A stretch of 64,000 nucleotides of DNA from Sympetrum striolatum (GCA_947579665.1 OX388341.1:496001-560000); one strand, 5' to 3'. Shown: positions 1 through 11,439, numbered from the stretch's first letter. Notes: a model not told the origin generated them from the sequence alone. Numbers and translations are program-made.

Positions 1-206
1 TTGGCAAATGTAAAATATTAGTACCATCTCAGCCAAAAACTGAGTCATTATTTCAAAAAAAAGTCTGATATAAATTGAAAGTAAATCAATTGAGAAGGAC
101 GGATGACGTTAACGAATGGAAGAAAATCAGAAAAAGGAAAATATGTTTGCTTAGAATACGAAATATCGATCATGAAAAAATGGGAATTATAAAAAAATTT
201 AGTTTT

Positions 207-985
207 ACTCATTGTATTCTGTGTTCCATCCATGGTCCGAATAACTCTCCTCAGCATCTATATGCTCCTACTCATGCTCTTCCATGATGGAGAAAGGTTC
301 CAAGCGTATTTCTAAAGAATAAATACAAAAAAAGTAAATGAATATTGGTATAAAAATATCGTAAATTAAAAAATACGCACAATCTCTCATTATTGAATAG
401 GAATAGTATTAACAATAGCTTCAAATTATACTCATTGTATTGTTTATTCCATCCCTGGACCAAGCATATTTCTTCAGCATCTCTGCGCTACAACTCTGCT
501 CTTCTATGATGGAGAAATTGTGCGAGCATGTGTGAACGGAAAGAAATAAGAAAACAGTGAATAAAGTAGTATTTTTGAAACAGAAAACATCGTTCATCCA
601 AAGATATGTATCATTCTTGAATAGGAATAGCAAAATCATTACATTCCATTTGTACTCATTCTTTGCTGTGTTCCATCCATGGACCGCATTTCTTTTCGTC
701 GGTTTCCCAACTCTTCTTTTCTGTGACGGAGAAATGCTTCGAAGCTTGATTCTGAAGAAAAAAGTAAATAAAATGATAATTTTTAAAAAACAAAAAACCC
801 TACGTTTATCCAAAAATACGCACTGCTGATCATACTTAAATAGGAATAGAAATAACATATAGATTCAAATTATAGTCATTGTATCCTATATTCCATAAAT
901 GGACCAAACATCTCTCCGCAGCATCGCCACGCTCCTTTTCAGCTCTTCTACAATGGATAATGTGTTGCTTAACATGACGAAGCGT
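207..985. repeat. Degenerate tandem repeat, about 222-bp spacing, 3.5 copies
   Basis: The landmark ACTCATTGTATT or close variants recurs at about 207, 430, 654 and 874, giving spacings of 223, 224 and 220 bp. Each copy continues with TTCCATCCATGGACC, then CAGCATCT, then CTCTTC-TATGATGGAGAAA, an A-rich stretch with AAAGTAAAT, and TGAATAGGAATAG before the next copy. The last copy fades out after about 985. Copies are visibly diverged, so this is an old array. Small ORFs on both strands here follow from the repeat and are not called as genes. I do not recognise the family. Confidence 0.8.
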
Positions 986-2336
986 CTAGGAATACCAGGA
1001 AATATAATATTACTAATCATCACAAGTAACATCACCTTTCATTGAAGTACCATGTCCCATGAAAGAGTTGTCTTTTCACTATCAAATGAATTTCTTACTT
1101 ATTTAATATTCTAAAAATCTAATTTTTAAAAGATCAAAACTGTATTTGATCGAAAAACTTGGCTTGGCTTTCGTTATAACACCGGAGTCACGGAGGGAAA
1201 ATAATCCAAAAGCCGGAGAATTCACTGCATCGGAATTTTAAACAAGAAATAACCCCTAATTAATTACGTGTTAACAGATGTTAATCTAATACGATAGGGA
1301 TGTTTAAATAAAGGAAGCATTTAAATTATAAATGATCAAAATAAATTACGATCCAAATATAAACCCCTTTGGTATAACATTAGTTCATGATATCCGCTAA
1401 TAATCCCAAAATAACAGTGAAAAATATTTATAAACTCACTCTATTCTGCTGTTATTATAATTTATAAATTATTGTGAAACATCATACTCTCAATATGATT
1501 ACCCAAAGATAAGTCGCATGAAATACATAAAACGATAATTCCTCGTAAAATAAAATTCAAATGCTTACCAAGATGTTCCACTAAAATAATCTGGAAATAT
1601 GACCTTTGATTATTTCCGATGTTCATCCTCCGAGATGAGAAACGTTTCCAATCTAAACCGTCCATTGAATTTTAAATTTAAGAACTCCAAACTGACTTCC
1701 TATTAATTAAGACTCCTAAAAGAGAATAAGGAAACCATAATTCGGTGCAAATAAAGATCTAAACGTTATTCAAGATGACATGCAGGGCTATTTTGAATAG
1801 AATAATAAAGTAGGGCACAGATATGGAAAATCTCCTTCTCAGGGACTGATGATAAAATTATGACAGCCGGTAAAATCAAAGTTGAAATATCAATAAAAAT
1901 CCTGTGGATTACGTTTCAGTAGATATTGTCCATTTCTGACCTATACAAACTTGGGAAATTATTGATTGCGGAATACAGTTCCGCTGTATTGTATTTGATT
2001 ATTCAAAATAGTTTCCAAAAACTACAACTCTTAATGCGATTTCTGGTGAGAAATAATTCGACCCCAAAGGCTGTAGGAAGGTTTCGTGAAAACAAAGGAC
2101 AAATAGAATCTGAATAATGACAGTTAGCTCAGCTGTATCTCAAGGTTAAAGAAAAAGAAAGATGAAATAGACGCGAGAAATTGCTCATTAATCTGTCACT
2201 GTCACATCTACAAACAACTCATTTGCTCACTCACAAAATATATTTACATAAAGATCGAAATTACATATTTTAGCTCAAAACAAAATGAATCCTTCGACTT
2301 TAATCTACAGTAGTTCATGATGATACGCATACTTAC
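986..2336. other. AT-rich noncoding stretch
   Basis: No convincing gene, RNA or mobile element is visible. A minus-strand GTAAGC donor-like site follows position 1569, but no clear exon lies behind it. Confidence 0.5.
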
Positions 2337-2490
2337 CAAATAAATGATATCTCCGACGAAGTCTTCTTGGCGACAGGAAATACCACCTAATTTAATAAAT
2401 ACTTCCTCCTCGAATGAAATATATCGAACAATAATCAGGTAAAACTTCGACATTTGTTCGCGTATGCACGGTTTCGAACCTTTTGAATCC
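2337..2490 (-). CDS. Candidate internal coding exon of an unidentified gene
   Basis: On the minus strand a segment of 154 bp begins after an acceptor-like TTTTGAATTGTAG and ends at TTG followed by a strong GTAAGT donor. One base (G) completes a codon from the previous exon, then 51 codons are open to the donor, so the exit phase is 0. The translation contains SKPCIREQMSKFYL, then YISFEEEVFIKLGG, then SCRQEDFVGDIIYL, and looks like real protein rather than low-complexity read-through. I do not recognise the family. The entry phase fits the candidate exon at 12133-12233 on the same strand, whose last two bases are AG, giving an Arg codon at the junction. The acceptor pyrimidine tract is short, which is the main weakness. 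Confidence 0.45.
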
Positions 2491-3164
2491 CTACAATTCA
2501 AAAGTTAACGGTGTTTTCGACTAAAAGACCGGCAGCAACTCCTCACTGAGTGAAGACTATGCATATTTTTATGTAGTGAGTACATGTTTTTTCTCTCCAA
2601 CTCATCTCTCAGATTTTTATCAATTTTTATATGTTTTATTTTATCCATACATTTATCACTTTTAAGTACTGAAATTATTTATGAATGTAATTATTTAGGT
2701 AAAAAATCCTTGGCGTATGAAGTGAAGTGAAATTTATCCGTGAAGTGGACATCCCAATAATGTACTTTTATTCTTAACTTTGTATTGTATCATCAATTGA
2801 ACAATTCAGTGTATCTTTATGTGTTCATACTATGTTGACCTATTTTAACTTTTAATCTTTCATGTGGCTGATGGTGATGCAAGATAACTATGTAATATTC
2901 TTATTATATTAATCTACCTATTCAGTATTTAGTTCATATTTAAAGATAGCATTTTTATATATTTATCAATGCACATTTTTGCATAGTATGTGTTTTTTCT
3001 ACCTCAATTGTTTTATTTGGTTTTCAGCAATTTTATAATATCCTTAAGTGTGTACTCATATCTCTGTTTTTATTGTAATTATTTATGTACGTTATTTTTA
3101 AGATATTTATTTTATACCTGTACTTGTTAAATATCTGTAAGCAAAAGAGGGTGACAAAAGGCCT
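2491..3164. other. AT-rich noncoding stretch
   Basis: T-rich and A-rich runs with many stops in all frames. If the neighbouring minus-strand exon is real, this is intron. Nothing else is seen. Confidence 0.5.
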
Positions 3165-3655
3165 CACCTAACCGCGACATAAAAAAATAAGTGTAAATTC
3201 GTGGGACTTAGTGCGTGGAGCTCGTCCGGGGATTCGTAGGGCGTTGGGGGAGACGACGTCGAAGGGAGACATCTGGGGAGGTCGTTTTTTGAGGGTGTCC
3301 GTAGAGGATGAGGTCCTCTATCGAGGGAGAGGGCTTCCGGAGAGGGCAAGGTCGTTCAGGGAAGGTAGGAGGTCCGTGGAGTTGTATGTACCCAGAGGAG
3401 GGAAAGGATCCGGGAGCGGTCCGTTTAGGGGATTCGGGGAGAGGGTCCGGAAAAGTGGTCCGGGTTGTGGGTCCGGGGAGGGTGTCAGGTGAGATGGTCG
3501 GGTTGAAGGTCCTGGGAGAAGGTCCTGGGAGAGGGTCCGGAAAGAGGATCCTGGAAGGGGTTCCGGGTCTGGTGAGAGGGTCCAAGGAGGGGGTCCGGGA
3601 GTGGATCCGGGGAGAGGTTCCTGGGAGCGGGTCCTTGGAGAGGATTTGATTTCAG
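3165..3655 (+). repeat. GC-rich, G-strand-biased degenerate minisatellite
   Basis: The plus strand is rich in G and A with repeated GGTCCGGGGAGA or GGTCCTGGGAGA-like words, most regular from about 3410 to 3645. It stands out sharply from the AT-rich flanks. The composition leaves ORFs open on both strands, proline-rich on the minus strand and glycine/arginine-rich on the plus strand. Opposed ORFs over the same degenerate words are the signature of low-complexity DNA, so no protein is called. Several GGG and GGGG runs lie close together, so four-stranded G structures are possible. Confidence 0.7.
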
Positions 3656-6600
3656 GTTCCTCTTTAGAATGCCTCAAAGAACATTGTGGTATAAGTTAGC
3701 TCGTGTACATCTTGGTACATCATTACGATTTTCCTTACTTTAAGTGAAAATTTGCCGTAAAATAAGGTTTAGTTTTTGTTGTATAAATATTGCAAATATT
3801 TAACTGCGATCATTTAAACCCGTTATTATGAAGCATACAGATGAGGTTTATAATTCTGCATCGTTTTTTATCTGATGAAATTGCTCATTCTAGTTCACGA
3901 TTGGTTTGAAGTTGAAGAATTTTGCGAAAAATTGAAGACCGACATAAAATTTGGTCAAATTTTACCCCCTGTAGAATTGTAATGCGCAAATAATTTCGAA
4001 ATTATATGCAGAATTCATTCAACAATGACAATGACAAGTTTCAAAGTCCGCATTCAAAAAGACCACTTTCTTATTTTTCGCTTACTTTTTTCGATTCTAG
4101 CCCACTGTGCGTTTCTGTTTCATAAGCGGCCTTTTTTATCTATTGTTTACTTCTTATACACATTGGAACGCTGATTTCAACAAGATACGCGCTAAAGGAA
4201 CTTAATGCTTTGCAATTGCAACCCATTGATTAACTAAAATTTTCTTCATCGGTCGATCCTGAAACTCAAATTTACTTAATAACTTTCACACCTCTCGGTT
4301 TGTATGAATAAAGAGAAATAAATTTATTGCAATAAAATATATTTCCGATGCACGCTCGGGTTTTAAATATTACATATGTTCAATGGTGCGGATTTATATG
4401 ACATATGATACCTCTAACCGTAAAAATTTCTACAAAGATTCCAATTTAATAGGATATTAAATTTACACGTTTGTACTAAATGCCATAGATTGTTAATATT
4501 TCATTTTTGTTTATTAACTAAAATAAGGCAGTCGATCGATGCAAATGTTGGACGGAATAAAACTATGAATGTAAACTAACTATTTTTAATGTTCTATATT
4601 TAGCTGAGTTGAACGAATAAAGGAACTCTTTCGAAGAAAGAGAAGCACCTTCTGCGATTTACGAAATAATACGACCCTCAAAAGATGTTTGCTAATTCCA
4701 CTACAATACTGCATGTAAAGTATGATTGCATACGATTTTAAAAGCTATTTTTAGCCCAATATATCATCAGTACTAAATGCAATTCTCTCATTTAATATTT
4801 TAGGTGTGTAGTTGATATTTTGTCCGAATATTTCGAAAAGAAGGAAATTTGTGTGACCATGTTTTTTTGATGTAATAATATATGTTGTCGAAACAATGAA
4901 TTGGAACAGGTATAACTCAAATCATAAAAACAGTAATCTCTCAACTCACCTAAATTGTAACGATATATTATCGATAAATATGATCTCCTTGGGCTGTTAC
5001 CACTTCGACGGCTAATCATTCATAACGTCAATTGTATGAGGTAACTGATATTTTTCCTCACCTACAAGGTTTACTTCTTAATTTAAATTAAACAAAATTT
5101 GGTAAATGGAGAGAGGATGGCTAAAGACTAGCATAAGGATAAAAGATAAAATATATACATGTATAACGAAGTATAAAACGTAAAAATAGAAAAAAACTAT
5201 ACTCGAAAATGTCCTCAGAATGATTTAGATCAGGTATTCTCCCTCCAAATATTCATGTATCGATAGAGTCAAGCTTTTAAGAGTGAAAATATTAACGTAA
5301 TAATCAACGTACTTCTCTCGAAAATATTTGACTGTTTTTATATCTTAATAAAACCTTGACGGATCTCTAACATTCTGTAGAGCGCATCCTTTTAAAAACC
5401 CGCTCAAATATCCTTTCTACATTCTCACTATGAATAGCAGATGCATCATACGTCGATAACGTCGCTAATTAACATTGTACTCTGTGAAATATTTGAGTAA
5501 TTCTCTCTTCTAATTTGAGTATTAATTATGATGGCTACTCAAATATATAACCTATGTAAATAGGAAAAACGACTTTGTCCCGAATTTAATCAATAACATT
5601 GAGGATAATTGAAAAAAACATAAGTATTTAAATCTGACATTTGAGTAAATCCGAACCTAATTATTTCGTAATACCATCTTGAAATTTTTCGTTGATATAC
5701 TTCATCAGTAGGTATTAAAAATCTATGCTTGAAAGAACATTCTTCTTCTTGACTGTGAGCCTTTATCTTCACGACCATCGCTTAAAGTATCCGCCTTTTT
5801 TCTTCAAGGATCATTTCCTGGCGGATTCGATGCTCTTACTACCAACGGCGAATACTGCCTACCAATATCCCTCAATGCAATGTCACGGAAAAAAAGAAAG
5901 ATTAGAGAGTAATAAAAATTGTAATTTTCTCAATTGCAAAACCTTAAAAAATCTTCCTTGAATATAAACCCCATGCTTTGAATCTTACATAAACATCGCT
6001 GATTTGAGGGGGATCCGCTTGGTGACTGATATAGCAATGGGTAGATGGAAACAAGATTAGAGCGAATTTCTTTTATGGTATATTTATTCCGCTTTGATTT
6101 TCTATCACTATCATAAGGTTGTAACATCTTATTGAAGGGATAATCCTAGTATTATAGAAAAACACTGCTGCTAACATTTCCTGATGTGTAGAATATTTTT
6201 CTTTTTGTACAGGGTACAGAAATATGCGGCTTTCATCTAATTTTAGAACAGTATATAGTTATGGTGACGTGAAGGCCCTTTGGGTATGAGTAATAATCAA
6301 TCATGACGCGGGTAGTTCCTTAGGGAATGATAAGAAAAGTTTTTAATCATATTTTGCTTTACTTCCGTGGGTATGTTCCGCTTATAGGATTCTGACTTGG
6401 CGAGGAAAACAAGGCAAACTACCCTAATGTTGCCTAGCAAGGCTCATTCTAATTGCTATTGATGGCCAAAAGTGTAGGAGAGTCCAACCAGTCTTAGGGC
6501 AAAGTAATTATCAGAATTACGTAAAGACACCAGTTGAAATATTCTCCCGAAGAGTGGAGGATGGAATTTATAAGGCCCAATAAGAGATACGCTGTGGAAG

Positions 6601-8410
6601 CAGGAGTTCTACATATAGTTACTTGCCAATAAAATTAAATAAAAAGCAATATTTTAGCACAACTCATTATTTTCATATTGTTTGCCCCCTGTAAGTTTCA
6701 TTACTTTGTGTTTCTTACGTACTGTTCTGTCAACTGTATAAAAATAGAAATACCGCACAAATTTATTAGAAATATTAAGAATAACCAGCTATTCGTCACC
6801 AGAACTGGCCATCTTAGGCGCCTGCAAGCGACCAACTGAGCGTCACTGTGTGTGTACATCTTCTCGCTAGGTAACAAGCTAAGAAACAGCGTGTGCCCTG
6901 CTCCAATTCGTTTTTACTCTAGGATTACTTACTGCTCAGCGCGAAGACCTAGTGTTCCCATTGGCAGTTATTTTTTTAATAAATGAGGCAAGGAAAAACT
7001 ACATTGCCAATATTTTCTTCAATTAGCCAAACGGCTAGACAGAAAACTCTAACGGAATATTTTGCTTACACTTGTTAACTAAATGACCAATACGACTGAC
7101 GTTCCTCAACGACATCTATACCTCAGTACATATAATACTAACTAACATACTTATGATGTTGATCATTAGGAGATATATATTATATGCTTCCTTCTTTTAA
7201 GAGTCATTGATGCAAATGAAAATGTAATCATGATGTATGGCTTTTATACAATTCTCATAGCACAATTTATAATGCGAAACCAAAAGGAAAACCAGTTTAT
7301 AAGGAGCTCAGAAAATAATTACGATGATTCTATAACATGCGTAAGAGAAGGTAAAAATAACTAGAAGCTATCTCTTTTCGGTTATATATATTTCAATAGC
7401 GTTTTTGCATAAGTGCCTCCGTAAGAAACCTGTCGTCTTGAGAGATGACGGAAGGAGTCGAACGTCGTTGCGAAGGAGAAAGGGAATCGACGTTTTCCTC
7501 TGAATCTGTAGAAGTAGTGAAATAATCATGGAAAGCGATAGGGAAGGGGCGGGCATAACGGCCAGGCTAAAGTTTGCTGAATATTTTACCTAACTTACAA
7601 TCAATCTAGTTAGTTATAAATCATAGAATATATACATAACCTATTATAGTACATGCCTGAATTTTTTTCTTGTCGTTGGACAAAGGAAAAGTACCTAAAT
7701 AATTTAATTTCTGAAAAGTACCCAAGTGGCCGTTGTGCCCGCAGGGGTAAGGCATAATGGCTAAAAAGTGGTTAATAAATTTAGAAAACGGGTTTTAACT
7801 TTGAAAAATGTATTTTAGGAAAATTTAACTTATTTGCAGTAAAAAATTATATATTTATGAAAAATTAGCACAAAATAATTATTTTTTCCAATAATATTGT
7901 GAAAGTAGGCCAAAGTATTTTTATAAAAAAAGAAAAAGTGATTCTAAATAAGTTTAGTTACATTTTTCGCATAAATACCCATCGTCCTCTTCCCCGACAC
8001 CAGCACACAGTTCCACAAACAGCATCCTATTGGCCACCCGCTGGCCATTGTGCCAGACGCCATTCAACAAAATGTTGTTGTCAGTTGCCAACAGCCAACG
8101 ATGAAGCATTTTTCAATACGGAATTTGGTACCCAAGTTACCACTGTCTTAATACAATAACATTCGAAAAACCTAAAAAAGTTGGGTAAATGTGTAATAAT
8201 TACAAGAAGTAAGGACGTATCTTAGATCAGAGAGTATAAAAAACACAAAAATTGCAATAACTCGTGATGACGCGGTCCTTTCTCCTTCCGGCGACTCGGA
8301 ACAACTGAAAAGTTTATGGTGGTGATCTTCACTCGTTTGCCATGCGATAGCACCACTGCAAAGCCTCACAAACCCCCCTGCCCGTCCTTCCCCTACCCGA
8401 GTTTACTTAC
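3656..8410. other. Long noncoding stretch without recognised genes
   Basis: Only short ORFs occur, none with a recognisable motif. Isolated splice-like sites appear on the minus strand, for example a GTGAGT donor-like site just below 4953, but none frames a convincing exon. Confidence 0.45.
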
Positions 8411-8470
8411 GCAGGAGGGAAAGTCGTAATAAACATTGAAGGTCGATGTGAAATGAAACTCTCTCTATTT

Positions 8471-9258
8471 CTGGAGAAATGAACGCGCAAACGAGGGTCT
8501 ATTCGGCCTAGAGAGAATTCGCCGCACACTTTCGTTTTCTGTTTACAAGAACTGAACGGGAATAACGGAAAGTGTACGCTTCAGAATGAAAACGAAAGCA
8601 TTTCCAAGGAGTCGAGTGTACACGTTACGATCGAAAGGGAAAAGGCATTGACCTGAAGTCAACAGCTGGAAATGAAAGGAAGTTGTTTTATTTTTTGAAC
8701 CCTCTTCGCGAATAGCAATACATTATGCATCCATCTTTCTATCAATACTAATCATAGCTAGTCAAGATAGGGGTAAATTAAAACTATGAATTTATTCACC
8801 CTTAATTCTATAATATGGTATTTTCAGTCCTAATATTTATGGTCGTTCGCTCTCTATAAACGAAAATGAGTTCAGAGCGGTTCGAGGAAATGTGACGATG
8901 AGGAAGTTTTATTTCGTGTATTTCGGAGAACAAAGCGTGATTTTATTCTTTATAGCTACTTAAATAAAACTTTAAAATCGCAATTTATTAGAGCAGAATC
9001 AGCAACGTAACGTAATTCTGAATAATTCTGAGATTGAGATATTTCTAATTAGTCCGCATCCATAAAGTCCACCGAATACAAAAAGATGTATAAACGATGA
9101 TGAAACAAATTACCAACACAAGACTTACAATTAAAATAGAACATTCTGTAGGAATTTGCATTAAAATTGGGAAATCAATGAAATCGTTCAAACAAGTAAT
9201 GAGCATTATTTTTGGAAATGTAATCAATGGTGCAAGCCGTGACTTGGTGGAATTCCAT
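8471..9258. other. Noncoding stretch with nested short inverted repeats
   Basis: CTTTCGTTTTC at 8529-8539 is matched in inverted orientation by GAAAACGAAAG at 8588-8598, and ACACTTTC at 8526 is inverted at 8568-8575. The local base composition is less AT-rich than the flanks. No ORF of note is seen. Confidence 0.4.
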
Positions 9259-9476
9259 ATCAATGGAAAAATGAAAAACTCACTAAAAATTCCACAAAAT
9301 ATATTTCTTCCTCTACTGCGACATGTTTCAACTCACAGAGTTATCATCAGGCAAAGATCACAAAGCATAACAAGAATATATACCAGAGAGCATGACCAAT
9401 ACAACCAATGAGAATAAGGAAGGGGGCGGTTAGGGAGAGTTAGACAAACCAATTGTGGGAGGGGAGGCTGGAGAGA
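9259..9476 (-). repeat. Downstream terminal arm of the Penelope-like element
   Basis: This segment matches the reverse complement of about 11210-11439 nearly continuously, from ATCAATGGAAAAATG through the hammerhead core to the GGGGGCGGTTAGGGAG stretch. A four-base insertion (TGGT in the other arm) and a few substitutions separate the arms. It lies after the endonuclease remnant in element orientation. Confidence 0.88.
9310..9357 (-). ncRNA. Hammerhead ribozyme motif in the element's arm
   Basis: On the minus strand CTGATGA (9344-9350) is followed by AACTC-TGT-GAGTT, a five-pair stem II with a three-base loop, then GAAAC, then ATGTC. The AC and GU bracketing AU can form the very short stem III, with predicted cleavage after the C of GUC. 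GCA just after the cleavage site pairs with TGC just before CTGATGA as the start of stem I. One extra U between CTGATGA and stem II would have to bulge. Minimal hammerheads of this shape are known in Penelope-like elements. Activity is inferred. Confidence 0.7.
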
Positions 9477-9573
9477 AACCGTTGACAGCAGGGGGGACTG
9501 TGTTGAAAACAGGTGCATATTAGTGAGAGTGTAAGTGTTGTGTGATTTCAATCTCTTCTAAGATGTTCAGTTT

Positions 9574-9780
9574 TTACATTTTTTGTTGAGTGTGTAATAA
9601 TTTAACCGCAAAATCTGAATGATGTTTTTCCTCAAGTAGGCGTTTGGCAGAATGTGAAGCGTGGGATTTGTTATGGAAGCATCTTTCGTGTCCGTGTATT
9701 CTGGTTTGGAGATGTCTACTAGTTTGTCTGATGCATATAGCCCCACAACTATTGCAATGTAATTTTTAAATTCCTGCTCT
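9574..9780 (-). pseudogene. Broken GIY-YIG endonuclease domain
   Basis: In frame after the linker, the minus strand encodes RAGI, a stop (TAA at 9766-9768), then KLHCNSCGAICIRQTSRHLQTR and on to a stop at 9574-9576. This is the usual layout of a Penelope-like GIY-YIG domain. Here the Tyr of GIY is replaced by the stop, and YIG reads CIR. Cys-X2-Cys and a downstream HERCFHN-like segment survive. With both signature motifs damaged, the domain cannot be active. Confidence 0.85.
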
Positions 9781-10286
9781 GTAAATAAAATTGATTTTCT
9801 TTTTATTGTTGAGTAATAAATTTCCTAAATTTGATGTGGTGTAAAAGGCTGGTTTGATGTTATGTGAATTGAGAGTGCTAGCAACAATTTTGGAAATATT
9901 AAGTTTCCTTTGTTTACGGGAAAGGATGTTGTCGATCAACTTTTCAGAATAGCCATCTGTTTTATAATGCATAATTCTCGAAAAAAATTATCCGCACTTA
10001 GGGGAACATGAAGTAATCTGTGAATCATACTATGGTATACGTGTTTGTGTACAAGAGGGTGATTAGACAAGTGATGTATTGTATGATCTGTATGTGTAGG
10101 TTTTCCGTATATGGAAAAATTAATAGTGTTGGCATTTTTGGAAAGAGTGAGATCAAGGAAATTTAGTTTGTTATCTTGTTCTGTTTCCAACCTAAATTTT
10201 ATGTTCGGGTGTAGACTGTTTAAAAAGCAGAGGAAAACATCCAATTGTCTAAAGGTTCCACTCCATATACAATGTATATTATACAT
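9766..10286 (-). pseudogene. Reverse transcriptase C-terminal part and linker, frameshifted
   Basis: Two overlapping minus-strand frames continue the reverse transcriptase after the YVDD box. The first carries LDVFLCFLNSLHPNIKF, then NKLNFLDLTLS, then FSIYGKPTHTDHTIHHL. The second carries GYSEKLIDNILSRKQRK and the linker toward the endonuclease. Conserved text crosses from the 10220-10756 frame into this one near 10286, and again near 9970, so at least two frameshifts are present. These fragments are characteristic of Penelope-like reverse transcriptases. Confidence 0.85.
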
Positions 10287-10756
10287 AGTACATCATCTAC
10301 ATATCTCCTCCACAAACCAACATGCTTAAGTGAATTTACATTAGAAGAAAATAACTTAGTTTCAAAATTGTTAAGAAATAACTCAGCTAATAGCGGAGAT
10401 AAGGGAGAACCCATGGCTAACCCTTCATGTTGTAAATAATATTTCTCATCAAACATAAAATAATTTTGCTTAATACATATATCCACAAGTAACAATACCT
10501 CTTTTATGACAACGTCATTTACATTATTGCACAATAATTGATTTTTAATAATGTCCAGCACTTCTTTCTTAGGAACAATAGTAAACAAGTTTGTAATATC
10601 AAAGGAAACAAATTTAGAATTACTAACCAAATTAAAGTCCTTGAGTTTTTGGGTTAGTTCTATCGAATTTTTTACACTAAACTCGGGGGAAAAATTTAAC
10701 AGTTTCAATAGAATGGTATTTAGCATAGAAGCAAGTTTATGAGTAGGGGATAACAT
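10220..10756 (-). pseudogene. Penelope-like reverse transcriptase core
   Basis: A 178-codon open stretch holds the catalytic core. Motif A is at residues 51-59 (SFDITNLFT, catalytic Asp 53), motif B at 112-128 (GLAMGSPLSPLLAELFL) and motif C at 152-157 (YVDDVL, two catalytic Asp). The Met that opens the frame is not a true start, since conserved sequence continues upstream in another frame. The last dozen residues are out of frame relative to the family. The individual motifs are intact, so decay here is mostly by frameshift. Confidence 0.9.
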
Positions 10757-11040
10757 ACAGGAGATGACGTATTGGATAACAAAGTTTGTGGAGCTTCACA
10801 AGTCCATACAGTCTTGGAGAAAGTGGGTTGGGATTTAACACTTTGTAGAGATCATTTGGAATGCTGTGGAACAACGTTTTATTAGTTACTGCACTTGTTT
10901 ACCATATTTCATAGTAGGATCATGCCCTAAAGATTCTATATTATTGTCACTGATGAAATTCTGACACTTCTGGTTATAATCTTTCTTATCTATTATCACC
11001 ACACACTTTGTCTGCTCTAGTTAACACTAAATCTTCAGTT
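10757..11040 (-). pseudogene. N-terminal reverse transcriptase remnant
   Basis: Translated fragments in shifting frames read LVLTRADKV and then NDLYKVLNPNPLSPRLYGLVKLHK. The last is the conserved finger motif of Penelope-like reverse transcriptases. Several stops and at least one frameshift separate these pieces from each other and from the core. Confidence 0.75.
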
Positions 11041-11209
11041 TCAAGACATTTCTTGATGTTCACTATTGTAGAATGGAACTGGGAGGGAGTTGAGGGAGCA
11101 CTACATTTTAATCACGCAGAAACGCTATGGGCAAGCGCCAATTTGAGTGAACGATCACTACGTTGTCTATTCGAAATTATTTCACTAGATTAGATTTTTG
11201 AAATCCATA

Positions 11210-11439
11210 CGGTTTCTCTCTCTCCTCCTCCTCCCTCAATTGGTTTGTCTAACTCTCCCTAACCGCCCCCTTCCTTATTCTCATTGGTTGGATTGGTCAT
11301 GCTCTCTGGTACATATTCTTGTTATGCTTTGTGATCTTTGCCTGATGATAACTCTGAGAGTTGAAACATGTCGCAGTAGAGGAAGAAATATATTTTGTGG
11401 AATTTTTACCAAGTGAGTTTTTCATTTTTCCATTGATTA
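11210..11439 (+). repeat. Upstream terminal arm of the Penelope-like element, inverted
   Basis: This is the inverted partner of 9259-9476, lying 5' of the reverse transcriptase in element orientation. A pyrimidine run (TCTCCTCCTCC) marks its inner edge. Similarity stops at about CCATTGAT near 11437. Confidence 0.88.
11334..11382 (+). ncRNA. Hammerhead ribozyme motif in the second arm
   Basis: CTGATGA (11342-11348) precedes AACTC-TGA-GAGTT (stem II), GAAAC (11363-11367) and ATGTC, with predicted cleavage after C11372. Stem I begins with GCA pairing to TGC. It differs from the other arm's copy in the stem II loop (TGA against TGT), so all core residues are conserved in both. It lies on the strand opposite to the element's coding sequence because the arm is inverted. 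Confidence 0.7.

Larger units (their letters stand above)
9259..11439 (-). mobile_element. Decayed Penelope-like retroelement with inverted terminal arms
   Basis: Read on the minus strand, the order is reverse transcriptase followed by a GIY-YIG-type endonuclease, the domain order that defines Penelope-like elements. Hallmarks are PRLYGLVKLHK (about 10785-10818), SFDITNLFT, GLAMGSPLSPLLAELFL, RYVDDVL, and then KPTHTDHTIHHLSNHPL. The coding region is broken by frameshifts and stops, so this copy is dead. It is enclosed by inverted repeats of about 210 bp (9259-9476 and about 11210-11439), not direct LTRs. Both arms contain a hammerhead-ribozyme core, a known property of this class. The N-terminal part of the reverse transcriptase is poorly preserved. 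If the exon candidates at 12133 and 2337 belong to one gene, the element sits in its intron in the same orientation. Confidence 0.92.

Noticed and set aside
3208..3585. Proline-rich or Gly/Arg-rich proteins in the GC-rich patch
   Set aside because: Long ORFs exist on both strands and in several frames over the same degenerate words, as expected of low-complexity DNA.
5590..5961. Small ORFs on both strands
   Set aside because: Neither strand shows a motif or flanking splice signals of useful quality.
9097..9551. ORFs on both strands across the left arm of the Penelope-like element
   Set aside because: They read through the terminal arm and hammerhead region; the real coding order lies on the minus strand above 9574.
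9259..11439. LTR retrotransposon
   Set aside because: The terminal repeats are inverted, and the reverse transcriptase motifs and GIY-YIG remnant are of Penelope type. No gag, protease or integrase is seen.
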